30,060 nucleotides of DNA from CAYMLL01 sp964390645 (GTDB lineage: Bacteria > Planctomycetota > UBA8108), in assembly GCA_964390645.1 (NCBI GenBank), contig CAYMLL010000055.1, positions 1 through 30,060 on the forward strand, written 5' to 3'. This document shows positions 16,408 through 23,595 of this stretch, piece by piece. The notes beneath the pieces were generated by a model that saw nothing but the letters and a program-made list of their open reading frames with translations, searched no databases and was not told the origin of the DNA. The translations under genes and the position numbers were made by a program. Position 1 is the first letter of the stretch, and the number at the start of each line of letters is the position of its first letter.

Positions 16408-17891
16408 GGCGAGTCAACGGTGTCCGGGGCTCGTTCCTCGGCGAGGGCCAGGGCGCGCTCGAAGCCTCCGCCGACGGCAAGGTAGAGATCGATGCGATTC
16501 TCGATACAAAGCCGGCGCACGGTCAGCAGCCGGCTCTCGGCCTGGACGCGCTGCACTTGTGCTGACAGGAGAGTGATGATGTCGTCGAGCCCGCGCCCGT
16601 AGCGTCCGGTCGCCAGATCCTCGGCGGCGTTCGACTGCTCGACCTGTCGCGTCAGGGCTCTCTCCTGAGCGGCCAGGAAGCGTTCGGCCGCGAGCGACGA
16701 CTCGACCTCGGCGTAGGCGCGCAGCGCACCCGCCACGAAGGCGGCCGTCGCCTCGCGTTGACTCGCCTCCGCGAGGTCGACGCCTGCCAGCAGGCGGCCG
16801 CCCTGGAAGAGGGGTTGCAGGATGTTGCCGGCGAGGCGCCAGACCGAGAAGTCGCCGTCGACGAGGTCGCCGAGCTCGGTGCTCGACGTGCCGCCGGCAG
16901 TGGTCAGGCTGAAGCGGGGATACAGCGCCCGGCGAGCCTGGTTGACCCGCGCGCCGGAGGCTGCGAGCCGCCGCTCCAGAACGGCGAGGTCGGGGCGCCG
17001 CGTGACCAGCGATGCAGGGAGGCCCGCCGGGATGGCGACGGTCGGGGCAGGGAGATCCGGGCCGGCCTCGAGCTCTCCGGAGGGATAGCGACCGAGGAGG
17101 ATCTCGAGCTGTCGAGAAACGCGATCGCGTGTGCCGCGTCGCACCTCGAGATTCGCCTCGGCGCCCGCGAGGTTCGACTCGGCCAGGCGCACGTCGAGCG
17201 CTGGACGCAGCCCTCGCTGGTAGCGATCGTCGACGCGCGTCAGCGTCGCCCGGTAGCTGACGACCGCTGCCATGGCGAGCGCGACCTGGCGGCTCGACTC
17301 GACCAGCGTGAACCACGCCTTCGCCGTCTGGCCGACGATGGACAGGCTCGCGCCGTGAAGATCCGCGATCGCTCCCTGTCGGTCTGCGAGCGCGGCCTCC
17401 TTGCCGGCCAGCAGACGTCCCCAGATGTCGACCTCCCAGCTGATGTCCAGGGAGACGCCGTGACTCGTCGACCGGCTGGTCAGGACGTCCGGTCCACCGG
17501 GGATCGGCAGGCCGATGAAGCTCTGCTGCCTCCGGGTGCCGTCGAGGCGCAGACCGAGCTGTGGCAGCGAATCGGCGCCGGCGATGTGCACCCGGGCAGC
17601 GGCGCTGTGGACGCGGGCGGCGGCGGCCTCGAGGTCGTGATTATGAGCCAGTGCCTCGAGGACCAGAGCGTCGAGGCTCTCGTCCCCGAGGTCTGTCCAC
17701 CAGGCGATGCCGGGCGCGGCGAGTGGCTCGTCGACTTGCCCGGGGCTCGCCGCCCAGCGCTCCGGCACCTGGACGCCGGGGTCGGGATAGTGTGCAGGAG
17801 GAGGCGCGGCGCAGGACGCTGCGCCGAGGAGCGCCGCGAGGACGACGAGCTTCGTGGTGTGTGCCGGCATCGAGCGGCATGTGGGAGTCAT
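16404..17891 (-). CDS. Outer-membrane factor lipoprotein of RND efflux (NodT/OprM/TolC family)
   Basis: The product is 495 residues from the ATG at 17891. The frame stays open to 18848, but that extra stretch is the antiparallel-frame shadow of tetR. A second ATG at 17870 gives MPAHTTKLVV and a tidier signal peptide. A lipoprotein signal ends in GAASC. The chain contains the duplicated TolC-type repeat: WWTDLGDESLDALVLEALAHN, DISWEVDIWGRLL, LRPALDVRLAESNLA and RPDLAVLERRLAASGARV in the first part, then LFQGGRLLAGVDLAEASQRE and ATGRYGRGLDDIITLLSAQVQ. This matches the NodT-type RND outer-membrane lipoproteins. It forms the trimeric outer-membrane exit duct. The start overlaps the tetR stop by 4 bases and the end overlaps the adaptor start by 4 bases. 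Confidence 0.93.
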   Translation of the reverse strand: MTPTCRSMPAHTTKLVVLAALLGAASCAAPPPAHYPDPGVQVPERWAASPGQVDEPLAAPGIAWWTDLGDESLDALVLEALAHNHDLEAAAARVHSAAARVHIAGADSLPQLGLRLDGTRRQQSFIGLPIPGGPDVLTSRSTSHGVSLDISWEVDIWGRLLAGKEAALADRQGAIADLHGASLSIVGQTAKAWFTLVESSRQVALAMAAVVSYRATLTRVDDRYQRGLRPALDVRLAESNLAGAEANLEVRRGTRDRVSRQLEILLGRYPSGELEAGPDLPAPTVAIPAGLPASLVTRRPDLAVLERRLAASGARVNQARRALYPRFSLTTAGGTSSTELGDLVDGDFSVWRLAGNILQPLFQGGRLLAGVDLAEASQREATAAFVAGALRAYAEVESSLAAERFLAAQERALTRQVEQSNAAEDLATGRYGRGLDDIITLLSAQVQRVQAESRLLTVRRLCIENRIDLYLAVGGGFERALALAEERAPDTVDSP

Positions 17892-18562
17892 GAGCTCGCC
17901 TTCTCGTCGTCGAGCGCCCCGGCCGGCAGTGGCGCGCGCATACCGGCGGCGACGAAGGCCAGCAGCCGTGCGGCGAGAGCGTCCGTGTCCGAGGGATTGC
18001 AGAGCCCGCCGGAGAACGTCTCGATGCGCGCCGGGTCGGCCAGGGTGTGGATCATGCTGCCGAGAAGGAAGTGCATGCGCCAGACGAGCTCGCGGCGCGG
18101 CAGGCCGGGAAGCGCGCGGCCGAGAGCGCGGCTGAAGCGCTCGAAAACCTCGCCGAAGAGCTGCGGCAGGAGCTCGCGAAGGTGGGGACCCGGCTCGCTG
18201 TAGACGCGGCCGATGAGTCGCACGAACCGGTCCCCGTGCCCGTCGGCGGCGTCGCGGAGCTGCAGAGCCGGCACCAGCCACGCCTCGAGCACGGCCTCGA
18301 GATCGAGCGGGTCGTCGTCCGCCTCGACCGCCTCGAGTCGTGAAAGCCGCTCGGCGTTCAGCGGCTCGATGCGTCGTCGCAGCACGGCGTCGACGAGCGC
18401 CTCCTTGGAGCCGAAGTGGTAGTTGACGGCGGCGAGGTTGGCCTCGGCGGCGGCCGTGATCTGGCGCAGGCTGGTCGCATCGACCCCCTGGTCGGCGAGC
18501 AGGGCCTCGGCCGCGTCGAGCAGACGGTGGGGCGTCGTCGGAGTCTGGAGCTTCTGGATCAT
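17888..18562 (-). CDS. TetR-family transcriptional regulator of the RND efflux operon
   Basis: The product is 224 residues if started at the ATG at 18562 (MIQKLQTPTT), or 235 from the ATG at 18595. I prefer 18562 because the upstream ATG lies inside a strong 25-bp inverted repeat that looks like the operator. The N-terminal DNA-binding domain is typical: HRLLDAAEALLADQGVDATS, the helix-turn-helix ITAAAEANLAAVNYHFGSKE (recognition helix with YHFGSKE), then a ligand-binding helical domain (~65-215). TetR regulators usually repress and are released by a pump substrate. The gene is first in the cassette and its stop overlaps the outer-membrane factor start, so autoregulation of the whole operon is the simplest model. 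The effector is unknown. Confidence 0.92.
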   Translation of the reverse strand: MIQKLQTPTTPHRLLDAAEALLADQGVDATSLRQITAAAEANLAAVNYHFGSKEALVDAVLRRRIEPLNAERLSRLEAVEADDDPLDLEAVLEAWLVPALQLRDAADGHGDRFVRLIGRVYSEPGPHLRELLPQLFGEVFERFSRALGRALPGLPRRELVWRMHFLLGSMIHTLADPARIETFSGGLCNPSDTDALAARLLAFVAAGMRAPLPAGALDDEKASS

Positions 18563-18576
18563 CGCGCGGAGCCCTG

Positions 18577-18601
18577 AAACGATCGATTGAATCATGCGTT
18601 T
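18577..18601. promoter_or_regulatory. Predicted TetR operator: 25-bp inverted repeat upstream of efflux operon
   Basis: The site reads AAACG-N3-GATT-N-AATC-N3-CGTTT. All nine positions in each arm (AAACG and GATT) pair with the opposite arm, around a single central base. The length and symmetry suit a TetR-family dimer or pair of dimers. It ends 15 bases upstream of the ATG at 18562. Blocking polymerase there would switch off tetR and the four downstream genes together. Binding itself is inferred. Confidence 0.65.
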
Positions 18602-18913
18602 GAAGAGTGACGATGCAAGCTCCTTTTTCGGTGGATGGTTGGGATCGGTCAGCCTCGACGACCCGGGAGAAGGTCCCGCTCCACCCGCATCTCCGCCGGA
18701 TCGGGCCGGCGCTGCAGCCGGGCTTCACGACCGGTGGCTCCACCGCACGAACCGAGGCGCGCGGTGAGGCGGCGGGCAGGATCCGCGCCGGCGCGGTGTC
18801 CGGTGACGGGCTCCCGCCCGGGCCCGCCGGGGACGCGGATCCGATCACCCGGCGCCCCCTGTCACGAGCCCCCTGTCACGAGCCCCCGTGGTTGCAGATC
18901 ACGCTCGCCCGGC
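18602..18913. other. Intergenic region upstream of tetR, downstream of RluA-family gene
   Basis: About 310 bases separate the operator of the efflux operon from the stop of the pseudouridine synthase gene; both units run on the minus strand. Open frames here are Arg/Pro/Gly-rich without family resemblance. The region should contain the -35/-10 elements of the efflux promoter and the terminator of the upstream unit. In this GC-rich background I cannot point to either with confidence. A 14-bp tandem duplication lies at 18855-18882. Confidence 0.5.
18855..18882. repeat. Perfect 14-bp tandem duplication
   Basis: CCCCCTGTCACGAG occurs twice in direct succession (18855-18868 and 18869-18882), followed by a further CCCCC. 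It lies just beyond the 3' end of the RluA-family gene. It is most likely a replication-slippage duplication, and no function is evident. Confidence 0.7.
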
Positions 18914-20113
18914 TCAGCTTCCTCCTCGGCGTCGTCGGGGTCTGCGTGAGCGTGCGTCGTCTCCTTTACCGGAGTCCAGACCGTCGAGCACGCGGCGCAG
19001 GTCCACGGGCAGCGCCGACGAGAAGACGGCGGGCTTTCCGCTCCGCGGGTGCGGAATCTCGAGCTCGCTGGCGTGCAGGAAGACGCGCGCCAACCCCCAC
19101 CTCTCGCGGAAGCGCCGGTTGAGCTCTCTGCTGCCGTAGTCGCCGTCGCCGACGAGTGCGTGATCGAGCCCGGCGAGATGGACTCGGATCTGGTGCGTGC
19201 GCCCGGTGCCGAGCTCGACGCGCAGCAGCGACTCCCGGGGATACCCGCGCTCGATCTCGTAGCGCGTCAGGGCGTCGCGCACCTTCGCGCCGTCTCGAGA
19301 GCTGTCGACGTCGCACGCGCGATGGCGGGTGATGCCGCGTGCGTCGGTCGTTCTCTGAAGGGAGAGGTCGATCTCGCCGCGCTCCGGATGCGGTCGTCCG
19401 CGCACCAGCGCGAGATAGACCTTGCGCGTCTCTCCCCGGCGCATCGCGTTCTCGAGCGAGCGGGCCGCGTCCCGTGTCTTCGCCGCGACGAGCACGCCGC
19501 TCGTGCCCCGATCGAGGCGATGGACGAACCCGGGGCGGTACTCTGACTCGCGCGCGAAGTGCTCGGGAAGGTGAGCGCGAAGCAGATCCAGGAGCGTGTC
19601 TCCCCCGTGGTGCCCCGGGCCGGGATGGACGACGATGCCGGCAGGCTTGTCGAGCACGATGAGGCTGTCGTCCTCGTGGAGGACGCGGAAGCCGTGGCGA
19701 AAGGCCTTCGAGCGTCGTACACCGCGGACGCGCGCCAGTCGATCTTCCGGCGTCTCCCGCCACCGCGACAGGTCTGCCCACAGCTCGATCCTGTCAGTCG
19801 CCGCGAGCCGGGTGTCGGGCCTGGCACGGGAGCGGTTCACCGTGATGTCCCGCTTGCGCAGGAGCTTGTGGATGAGACCGTGCGGCAGCTTCGCGAAGCG
19901 GTGCTCGAGGAAGCGGTCGAGGCGCTGGCCGTCGGCGCTCTCGTCGACCTCGAGACATGCCGGCCCCTTCCGGGGAGAGGGTTGTCGCTCGCCGTCCTGC
20001 GGACTCTCGTGGATCTCCGGGTCCTGGGGGCTCAGAAGTCCCTCTCCTTGCGGTCCGCCCGCTCTCCTTCGAAGACGCCGTTCGGCTGCACGAAGGTGAC
20101 CGTCGTGGACCAC
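18914..20113 (-). CDS. RluA-family 23S rRNA/tRNA pseudouridine synthase (RluC/RluD-like)
   Basis: The catalytic core is clear. An S4 RNA-binding domain (DGQRLDRFLEHRF, LLRKRDITVNRSRARPDTRL) is followed by VLDKPAGIVVHPGPGHHGGD, the active-site motif HRLDRGTSGVLV (Asp201 in this numbering), RKVYLALVRG and LGTGRTHQIRVHLA. The family converts specific uridines in rRNA or tRNA to pseudouridine in the cytoplasm. The site cannot be told from sequence. The start is uncertain. GTG at 20113 gives 399 residues but overlaps the upstream hydrolase by 82 bases with a non-family leader. No ATG lies in frame before the S4 domain, and a CTG at 20035 overlaps the upstream TGA by two bases, so a rare start may be used. 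The C-terminus is short and basic (RSRRPRRRRGG). It is probably co-transcribed with the hydrolase. Confidence 0.92.
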   Translation of the reverse strand: MVHDGHLRAAERRLRRRAGGPQGEGLLSPQDPEIHESPQDGERQPSPRKGPACLEVDESADGQRLDRFLEHRFAKLPHGLIHKLLRKRDITVNRSRARPDTRLAATDRIELWADLSRWRETPEDRLARVRGVRRSKAFRHGFRVLHEDDSLIVLDKPAGIVVHPGPGHHGGDTLLDLLRAHLPEHFARESEYRPGFVHRLDRGTSGVLVAAKTRDAARSLENAMRRGETRKVYLALVRGRPHPERGEIDLSLQRTTDARGITRHRACDVDSSRDGAKVRDALTRYEIERGYPRESLLRVELGTGRTHQIRVHLAGLDHALVGDGDYGSRELNRRFRERWGLARVFLHASELEIPHPRSGKPAVFSSALPVDLRRVLDGLDSGKGDDARSRRPRRRRGGS

Positions 20114-21846
20114 CGGTCGTCGTCGAGCCGGAAGCTCACGGTGAATCCGTCGAGCTCCTTGATCGTGAAGATGTTCCTTTTCGTCGGGACGAGCGTCCAG
20201 CGTGGCTGTCCAGGCAGATCGACGACGAGGCTTCCGGTCCTCGTCAGCGAGACGCTCACCTCCTGTCCCGGGAGCGTGTACTTGCCGGCGAACCGACGCA
20301 GGTAGCCGGGCGTCCGGAACTCCGCGTCGACCAGCCGCTCGAAGACGATCGGCTCGACCGCGGGCTCGAGCGCCGTGCTGAGGCTGCCGATATCACCGTC
20401 GATCTCGGTGCGAAAGAGCACCTTCAGGCCATCGATCAGCGAGCCTCTGATGACGAACGTGTCATGGTGCCAGTGCTCCAGCTTCGCGGGTATCCCGTTG
20501 TACTCGAAAGAGAGCCCCTCCTTCCCGTGAGACACCTGCAGCGTGCCGTAGGCGGGATGCTCGTAGATACCGGCGTATTCGACGAGCTCGTGCGAAGGCT
20601 CCGTGCCCTCCTTGCGGCTCGGGTCCTTGGCAGCCTTTGACTTCTTCGCGGCCCGGGCGGCGAACTGTCTCACGGCCATGCGCGCGCTCCAGTCGATCGG
20701 TGGGATTCCGAGCAGGAGGTCGATGACCCGCAAGCTGACGACGTCCGCGAGTGGCGTCTTGTCGCGATTGGTCAGCACGGAGACTCCTATCTCGTCTCGT
20801 GGCAGCAAGGTCACCATGGCGCTGAATCCGTCGATGTTGCCGCCGTGGTGCAGGCGCAGCCGCCCGCGATACGGCTCCACCATCCAGCCGAGCGCGTACG
20901 ACGCGTGGAGGAACTCCCTGTCCCTCGGCGGGGCGCCGAGCACCACCTGTGGGGTGTGCAGCTCGGCGAAGCGTCCGCGTGAGACGATGCGCTTGTCGCC
21001 GCTGTTGCCGCTACCGAGATGGAAGAGGAGCCACTTCGCCATGTCGGTTCCGCAGGAGTTGATCGAGCCTGCGGGGCCGATCGCATCGATATTGCGAAAG
21101 GGGATGACCCGGAGCTCTCCCTCGTGCTCGTCGTGCGGCTCGGCGTGATCGCGTGATCTGTACGCGTCGTCGATCGACAAGCTGGTGCTCCTCATACCGA
21201 GAGGCTCGAGGATTCGCGCCTGCGTGAATTCCTCCCAGCTGCTTCCGGAGACCTTGCCGACGAGATGCCCGGCTACCATGAACATCAGGTTCTGGTACTG
21301 GAACTCCGACCGGAAGCCCTTGGCCGGCTCGAGGTCGGCGAGGCGTGGGAGGATCTGCTCGCGCGACAGTGGCGAGCCGTACCACATCAGGTCGTGTCGG
21401 GGAAGACCGCTGCGGTGGGTAAGCAAGTCACGCGGGGTCATCCTCCGGGTGGCGACCTCGTCGTCGAGCACCAAGCGCGGCAGGTAGCTGACAACCGGCG
21501 CGTCGAGGTCGATCTTCTCCTCGTCGTGGAGAATCGCACAGCCGAGTGCCGTGAAGGCCTTCGTGCACGAGCCGATCGCGAAGACGGTGTCCGCGGTGAC
21601 CGGTCGGTGGCCGCGCACATCGCGCATCCCGAAACCCTCGACCGAGAGGACCTTCCCGTTCTTGACGATGGCGATCGACATTCCGGGCACCTTCCAGGCC
21701 TTCATCGACGTTGCCACGAAGTCACGCAGACCCGGAACCGGCTCGACGACCGGCTCGCCGTCGGCGCGGATGGAGGGCGTCGTCCAGAACGGCCCTGATA
21801 CGATCAAGACGACCACTCGCAGGAGTTTCGTCGTCAAATTCGTCAA
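20032..21846 (-). CDS. Exported serine hydrolase, class C beta-lactamase/DD-peptidase fold
   Basis: The product is 604 residues from a TTG at 21846, supported by GGGAGG seven bases upstream; the next in-frame Met is residue 48. Residues 1-29 form a signal peptide. The serine-hydrolase triad is complete: Ser93-x-x-Lys96 in GSCTKAF, Tyr184-x-Asn186 in FQYQNLMF, and His334-Gly-Gly in RLHHGGNIDG. Nearby motifs (LLTHRSGLPRHD, WEEFTQARILEPLGM, ALGWMVEPYRG) match the Beta-lactamase (PF00144) family. Residues ~440-604 form an extra C-terminal beta-rich domain of the DUF3471/lipocalin-like sort (YAGIYEHPAYGTLQVSHGKE, FAGKYTLPGQEVSVSLTRTG). Such proteins are usually peptidases or esterases of the periplasm or surface rather than antibiotic-resistance enzymes, so the substrate is open. 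It is transcribed divergently from the aquaglyceroporin gene. Confidence 0.92.
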   Translation of the reverse strand: MTNLTTKLLRVVVLIVSGPFWTTPSIRADGEPVVEPVPGLRDFVATSMKAWKVPGMSIAIVKNGKVLSVEGFGMRDVRGHRPVTADTVFAIGSCTKAFTALGCAILHDEEKIDLDAPVVSYLPRLVLDDEVATRRMTPRDLLTHRSGLPRHDLMWYGSPLSREQILPRLADLEPAKGFRSEFQYQNLMFMVAGHLVGKVSGSSWEEFTQARILEPLGMRSTSLSIDDAYRSRDHAEPHDEHEGELRVIPFRNIDAIGPAGSINSCGTDMAKWLLFHLGSGNSGDKRIVSRGRFAELHTPQVVLGAPPRDREFLHASYALGWMVEPYRGRLRLHHGGNIDGFSAMVTLLPRDEIGVSVLTNRDKTPLADVVSLRVIDLLLGIPPIDWSARMAVRQFAARAAKKSKAAKDPSRKEGTEPSHELVEYAGIYEHPAYGTLQVSHGKEGLSFEYNGIPAKLEHWHHDTFVIRGSLIDGLKVLFRTEIDGDIGSLSTALEPAVEPIVFERLVDAEFRTPGYLRRFAGKYTLPGQEVSVSLTRTGSLVVDLPGQPRWTLVPTKRNIFTIKELDGFTVSFRLDDDRWSTTVTFVQPNGVFEGERADRKERDF

Positions 21847-21998
21847 AGGTGTGCCTCCCTGTCCCAGGTCGTCGCTTCGAGCCCATCCTACATCCCGCTC
21901 GTCGCGTGTACGCGGACGGATTTTCCCCGATTCTTCACTCGCTTCAGGACGACGCTTCGCGATAGCTTGTCGGTCCCTCGTCGAGGCCTGGAGAACCC

Positions 21999-22838
21999 AT
22001 GAGCGAGAACGAGCCCACCCTGCGGAAGTCCTGCGCCGCCGAGCTTGTCGGCACCTTCCTGCTGATCTTCTTCGGCTGTGGATCCGTTCACGCGGCCGTG
22101 ACGCTGGACGCTTTCAGCGGTGTCTGGCAGGTGGCGAGCATGTGGGGCTTCGGTGTGACGCTCGCGGTCTACGCGGTCGGCAGCATCAGCGGCGCGCACA
22201 TCAACCCCGCGATCACCGTCGCGTCGGCGTGCTTCGGCGGCTTCCCGGGGTCGCGAGTCCTTCCCTACGTGGGTTCCCAGCTCGCCGGCGCGTTTCTGGC
22301 GGCCGCGGCGCTCCACATGATCTTCAGCGGCTCGATCAAGACGTACGAAGAGGAGAACGGAATCGTGCGCGGGGATCCGGGAAGCGAGGTGACGGCGTCG
22401 ATGTACGGCGAGTACTTCCCGAACCCGACCGTCGACCTCCACGGATCGGACGGTGGGCCCAGGCTCGACAACCTCACGACGCCGGCCGCGGTCTTCGCGG
22501 AGCTGGTCGCCACGGCGATCCTCGCCTTCTGTGTCTTCTCCTTCACTGACCCGCGCAATCGCGGTGGGCCCGGCGAGCGGCTGGCGCCGCTCTTCATCGG
22601 CGTGACCGTGACACTCCTCATCGGTGTGCTCGGCCCGCTGACTCAGGCCTGCCTCAACCCGGCGCGAGACTTCGGCCCGCGACTCTTTGCCAGCCTCGCG
22701 GGATGGGGGAGCTACGCGTGGACCGGACAGGTCGGTGTCGCGTCGATTCTCGCGGTGTACGCGTGCGCCCCGATCGCCGGCGCGGTGATCGGCGCCGGCG
22801 CGTACAAGCTCATCATCGGCAGCGCTCAGCCGGAGTAG
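21999..22838 (+). CDS. glpF: Aquaglyceroporin / glycerol facilitator (MIP family)
   Basis: The product is 279 residues from an ATG with GGAG five bases upstream. Six membrane segments and two half-helix NPA loops are evident: GAHINPAIT (Asn69-Pro70-Ala71) and ACLNPARDFGPR (Asn220-Pro221-Ala222). Asp224 after NPAR is the marker that separates glycerol facilitators from strict water channels, so glycerol or other small polyols are the likely cargo in the inner membrane. A loop between the halves (SGSIKTYEEENGIVRGDPGS) is typical of GlpF-type members. No glycerol kinase or dehydrogenase gene is adjacent, so this copy is not in a glp operon. The promoter should lie in the ~150-bp divergent region. 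It converges with the rhodanese gene (15-bp gap). Confidence 0.94.
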   Translation: MSENEPTLRKSCAAELVGTFLLIFFGCGSVHAAVTLDAFSGVWQVASMWGFGVTLAVYAVGSISGAHINPAITVASACFGGFPGSRVLPYVGSQLAGAFLAAAALHMIFSGSIKTYEEENGIVRGDPGSEVTASMYGEYFPNPTVDLHGSDGGPRLDNLTTPAAVFAELVATAILAFCVFSFTDPRNRGGPGERLAPLFIGVTVTLLIGVLGPLTQACLNPARDFGPRLFASLAGWGSYAWTGQVGVASILAVYACAPIAGAVIGAGAYKLIIGSAQPE

Positions 22839-22853
22839 TTTGCTGCCGGCCCG

Positions 22854-23402
22854 TCACTTCCGGGGATGAACGTACTTCTGCCATCGCGGTCCGTAGGCGT
22901 CGATCTCGTCGCACACCTTGCCGTCCGGGTCGCGTACCTCGCCGCCCGCGTTGAACCACGCGACGATGCCGCCGTGGAGGCTGAAGACCTCGCGACCGAG
23001 TCTCTCCTCCAGCCTCACTGCCGCCATGCCCGAGCGGTAGCCGGCCGTGCAGTAGGCGACCACGGCGACGTCGGGGGCTGGGGTGAGCACGGTCGAGTCG
23101 ACGTCGTCGGGCGCGATGTGCCGTGCGTTCGGCAGCGAGCTGACCGCGTTCTCGCGCGACTCGCGAATATCGAGAAGCAGCACCGGCGCACCGCTCGAGA
23201 GCTTGGCGCGCAGCTCGGTGACGCCGATCTGTCGCGCGCGGGTCTCCTCGTCGTAGCCGCGCGTCAGCTTCTCGTACTCGGCGTCGAGACGGCTCCAGCG
23301 CTCGACACGGTCGACCGGGGACGAGGGTTCGGAAGGCGTGCGCGAGCACGCCGCGGACGACAGGGACAGGACCAGGGTGGCGAGTCGGAGCGGGCTCGTC
23401 AT
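22854..23402 (-). CDS. Rhodanese-domain lipoprotein
   Basis: The product is 182 residues from the ATG at 23402. The frame is open to 23711 but that leader is a low-complexity shadow. A short signal ends in a lipobox, SSAAC (Cys19), so the protein is probably membrane-anchored in the periplasm. A rhodanese domain follows (~55-175): PVLLLDIRESRENAVSSLPN, then the active-site loop VAYCTAGYRSGMAA with catalytic Cys118, and FSLHGGIVAWFNAGGEV. Rhodaneses transfer sulfur via a Cys-persulfide; exported single-domain forms have poorly known substrates. The loop is six residues from Cys to Gly (CTAGYRSG), which fits a sulfurtransferase rather than a Cdc25-like phosphatase. It lies downstream of the giant LTD gene on the same strand, 193 bp away. 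Confidence 0.9.
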   Translation of the reverse strand: MTSPLRLATLVLSLSSAACSRTPSEPSSPVDRVERWSRLDAEYEKLTRGYDEETRARQIGVTELRAKLSSGAPVLLLDIRESRENAVSSLPNARHIAPDDVDSTVLTPAPDVAVVAYCTAGYRSGMAAVRLEERLGREVFSLHGGIVAWFNAGGEVRDPDGKVCDEIDAYGPRWQKYVHPRK

Positions 23403-23595
23403 GACACCCCTATCCTCGCGGATCGGGATCGCGGGCGCAATCCGGGGGACGATGGTTCGGTGCGTCGACCGCGAAGGACGTCGCTGGCCGTCGGCTCGAG
23501 TTCCGCCACGCTGCCGGGGCGTGGATGGGTCCCGGGGGGGCGAGAGGTCCGAAAGGGGCGCAGTGGCGGCCGCTGGAAACTGACAAGACCCGGGC

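Noticed and set aside
16758..18203. 481-residue plus-strand frame antisense to the outer-membrane factor and tetR
   Set aside because: Both antisense genes are clear family members with coupled overlaps, so this frame is a shadow.
17892..18848. N-terminal extension of the outer-membrane factor frame
   Set aside because: It overlaps tetR in another frame, is Arg/Pro/Ala-rich, and would place the lipoprotein signal in the middle of a protein.
20032..21846. Reading the serine hydrolase as an antibiotic-resistance beta-lactamase
   Set aside because: The SxxK/YxN/HGG triad is shared with many peptidases and esterases, and the C-terminal extra domain is typical of those rather than of AmpC enzymes.
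21903..21914. 12-bp palindrome CGCGT-GT-ACGCG in the divergent hydrolase/glpF region
   Set aside because: It is short, made of CpG-type words that are abundant here, and has no second copy nearby, so it was not listed as a site.
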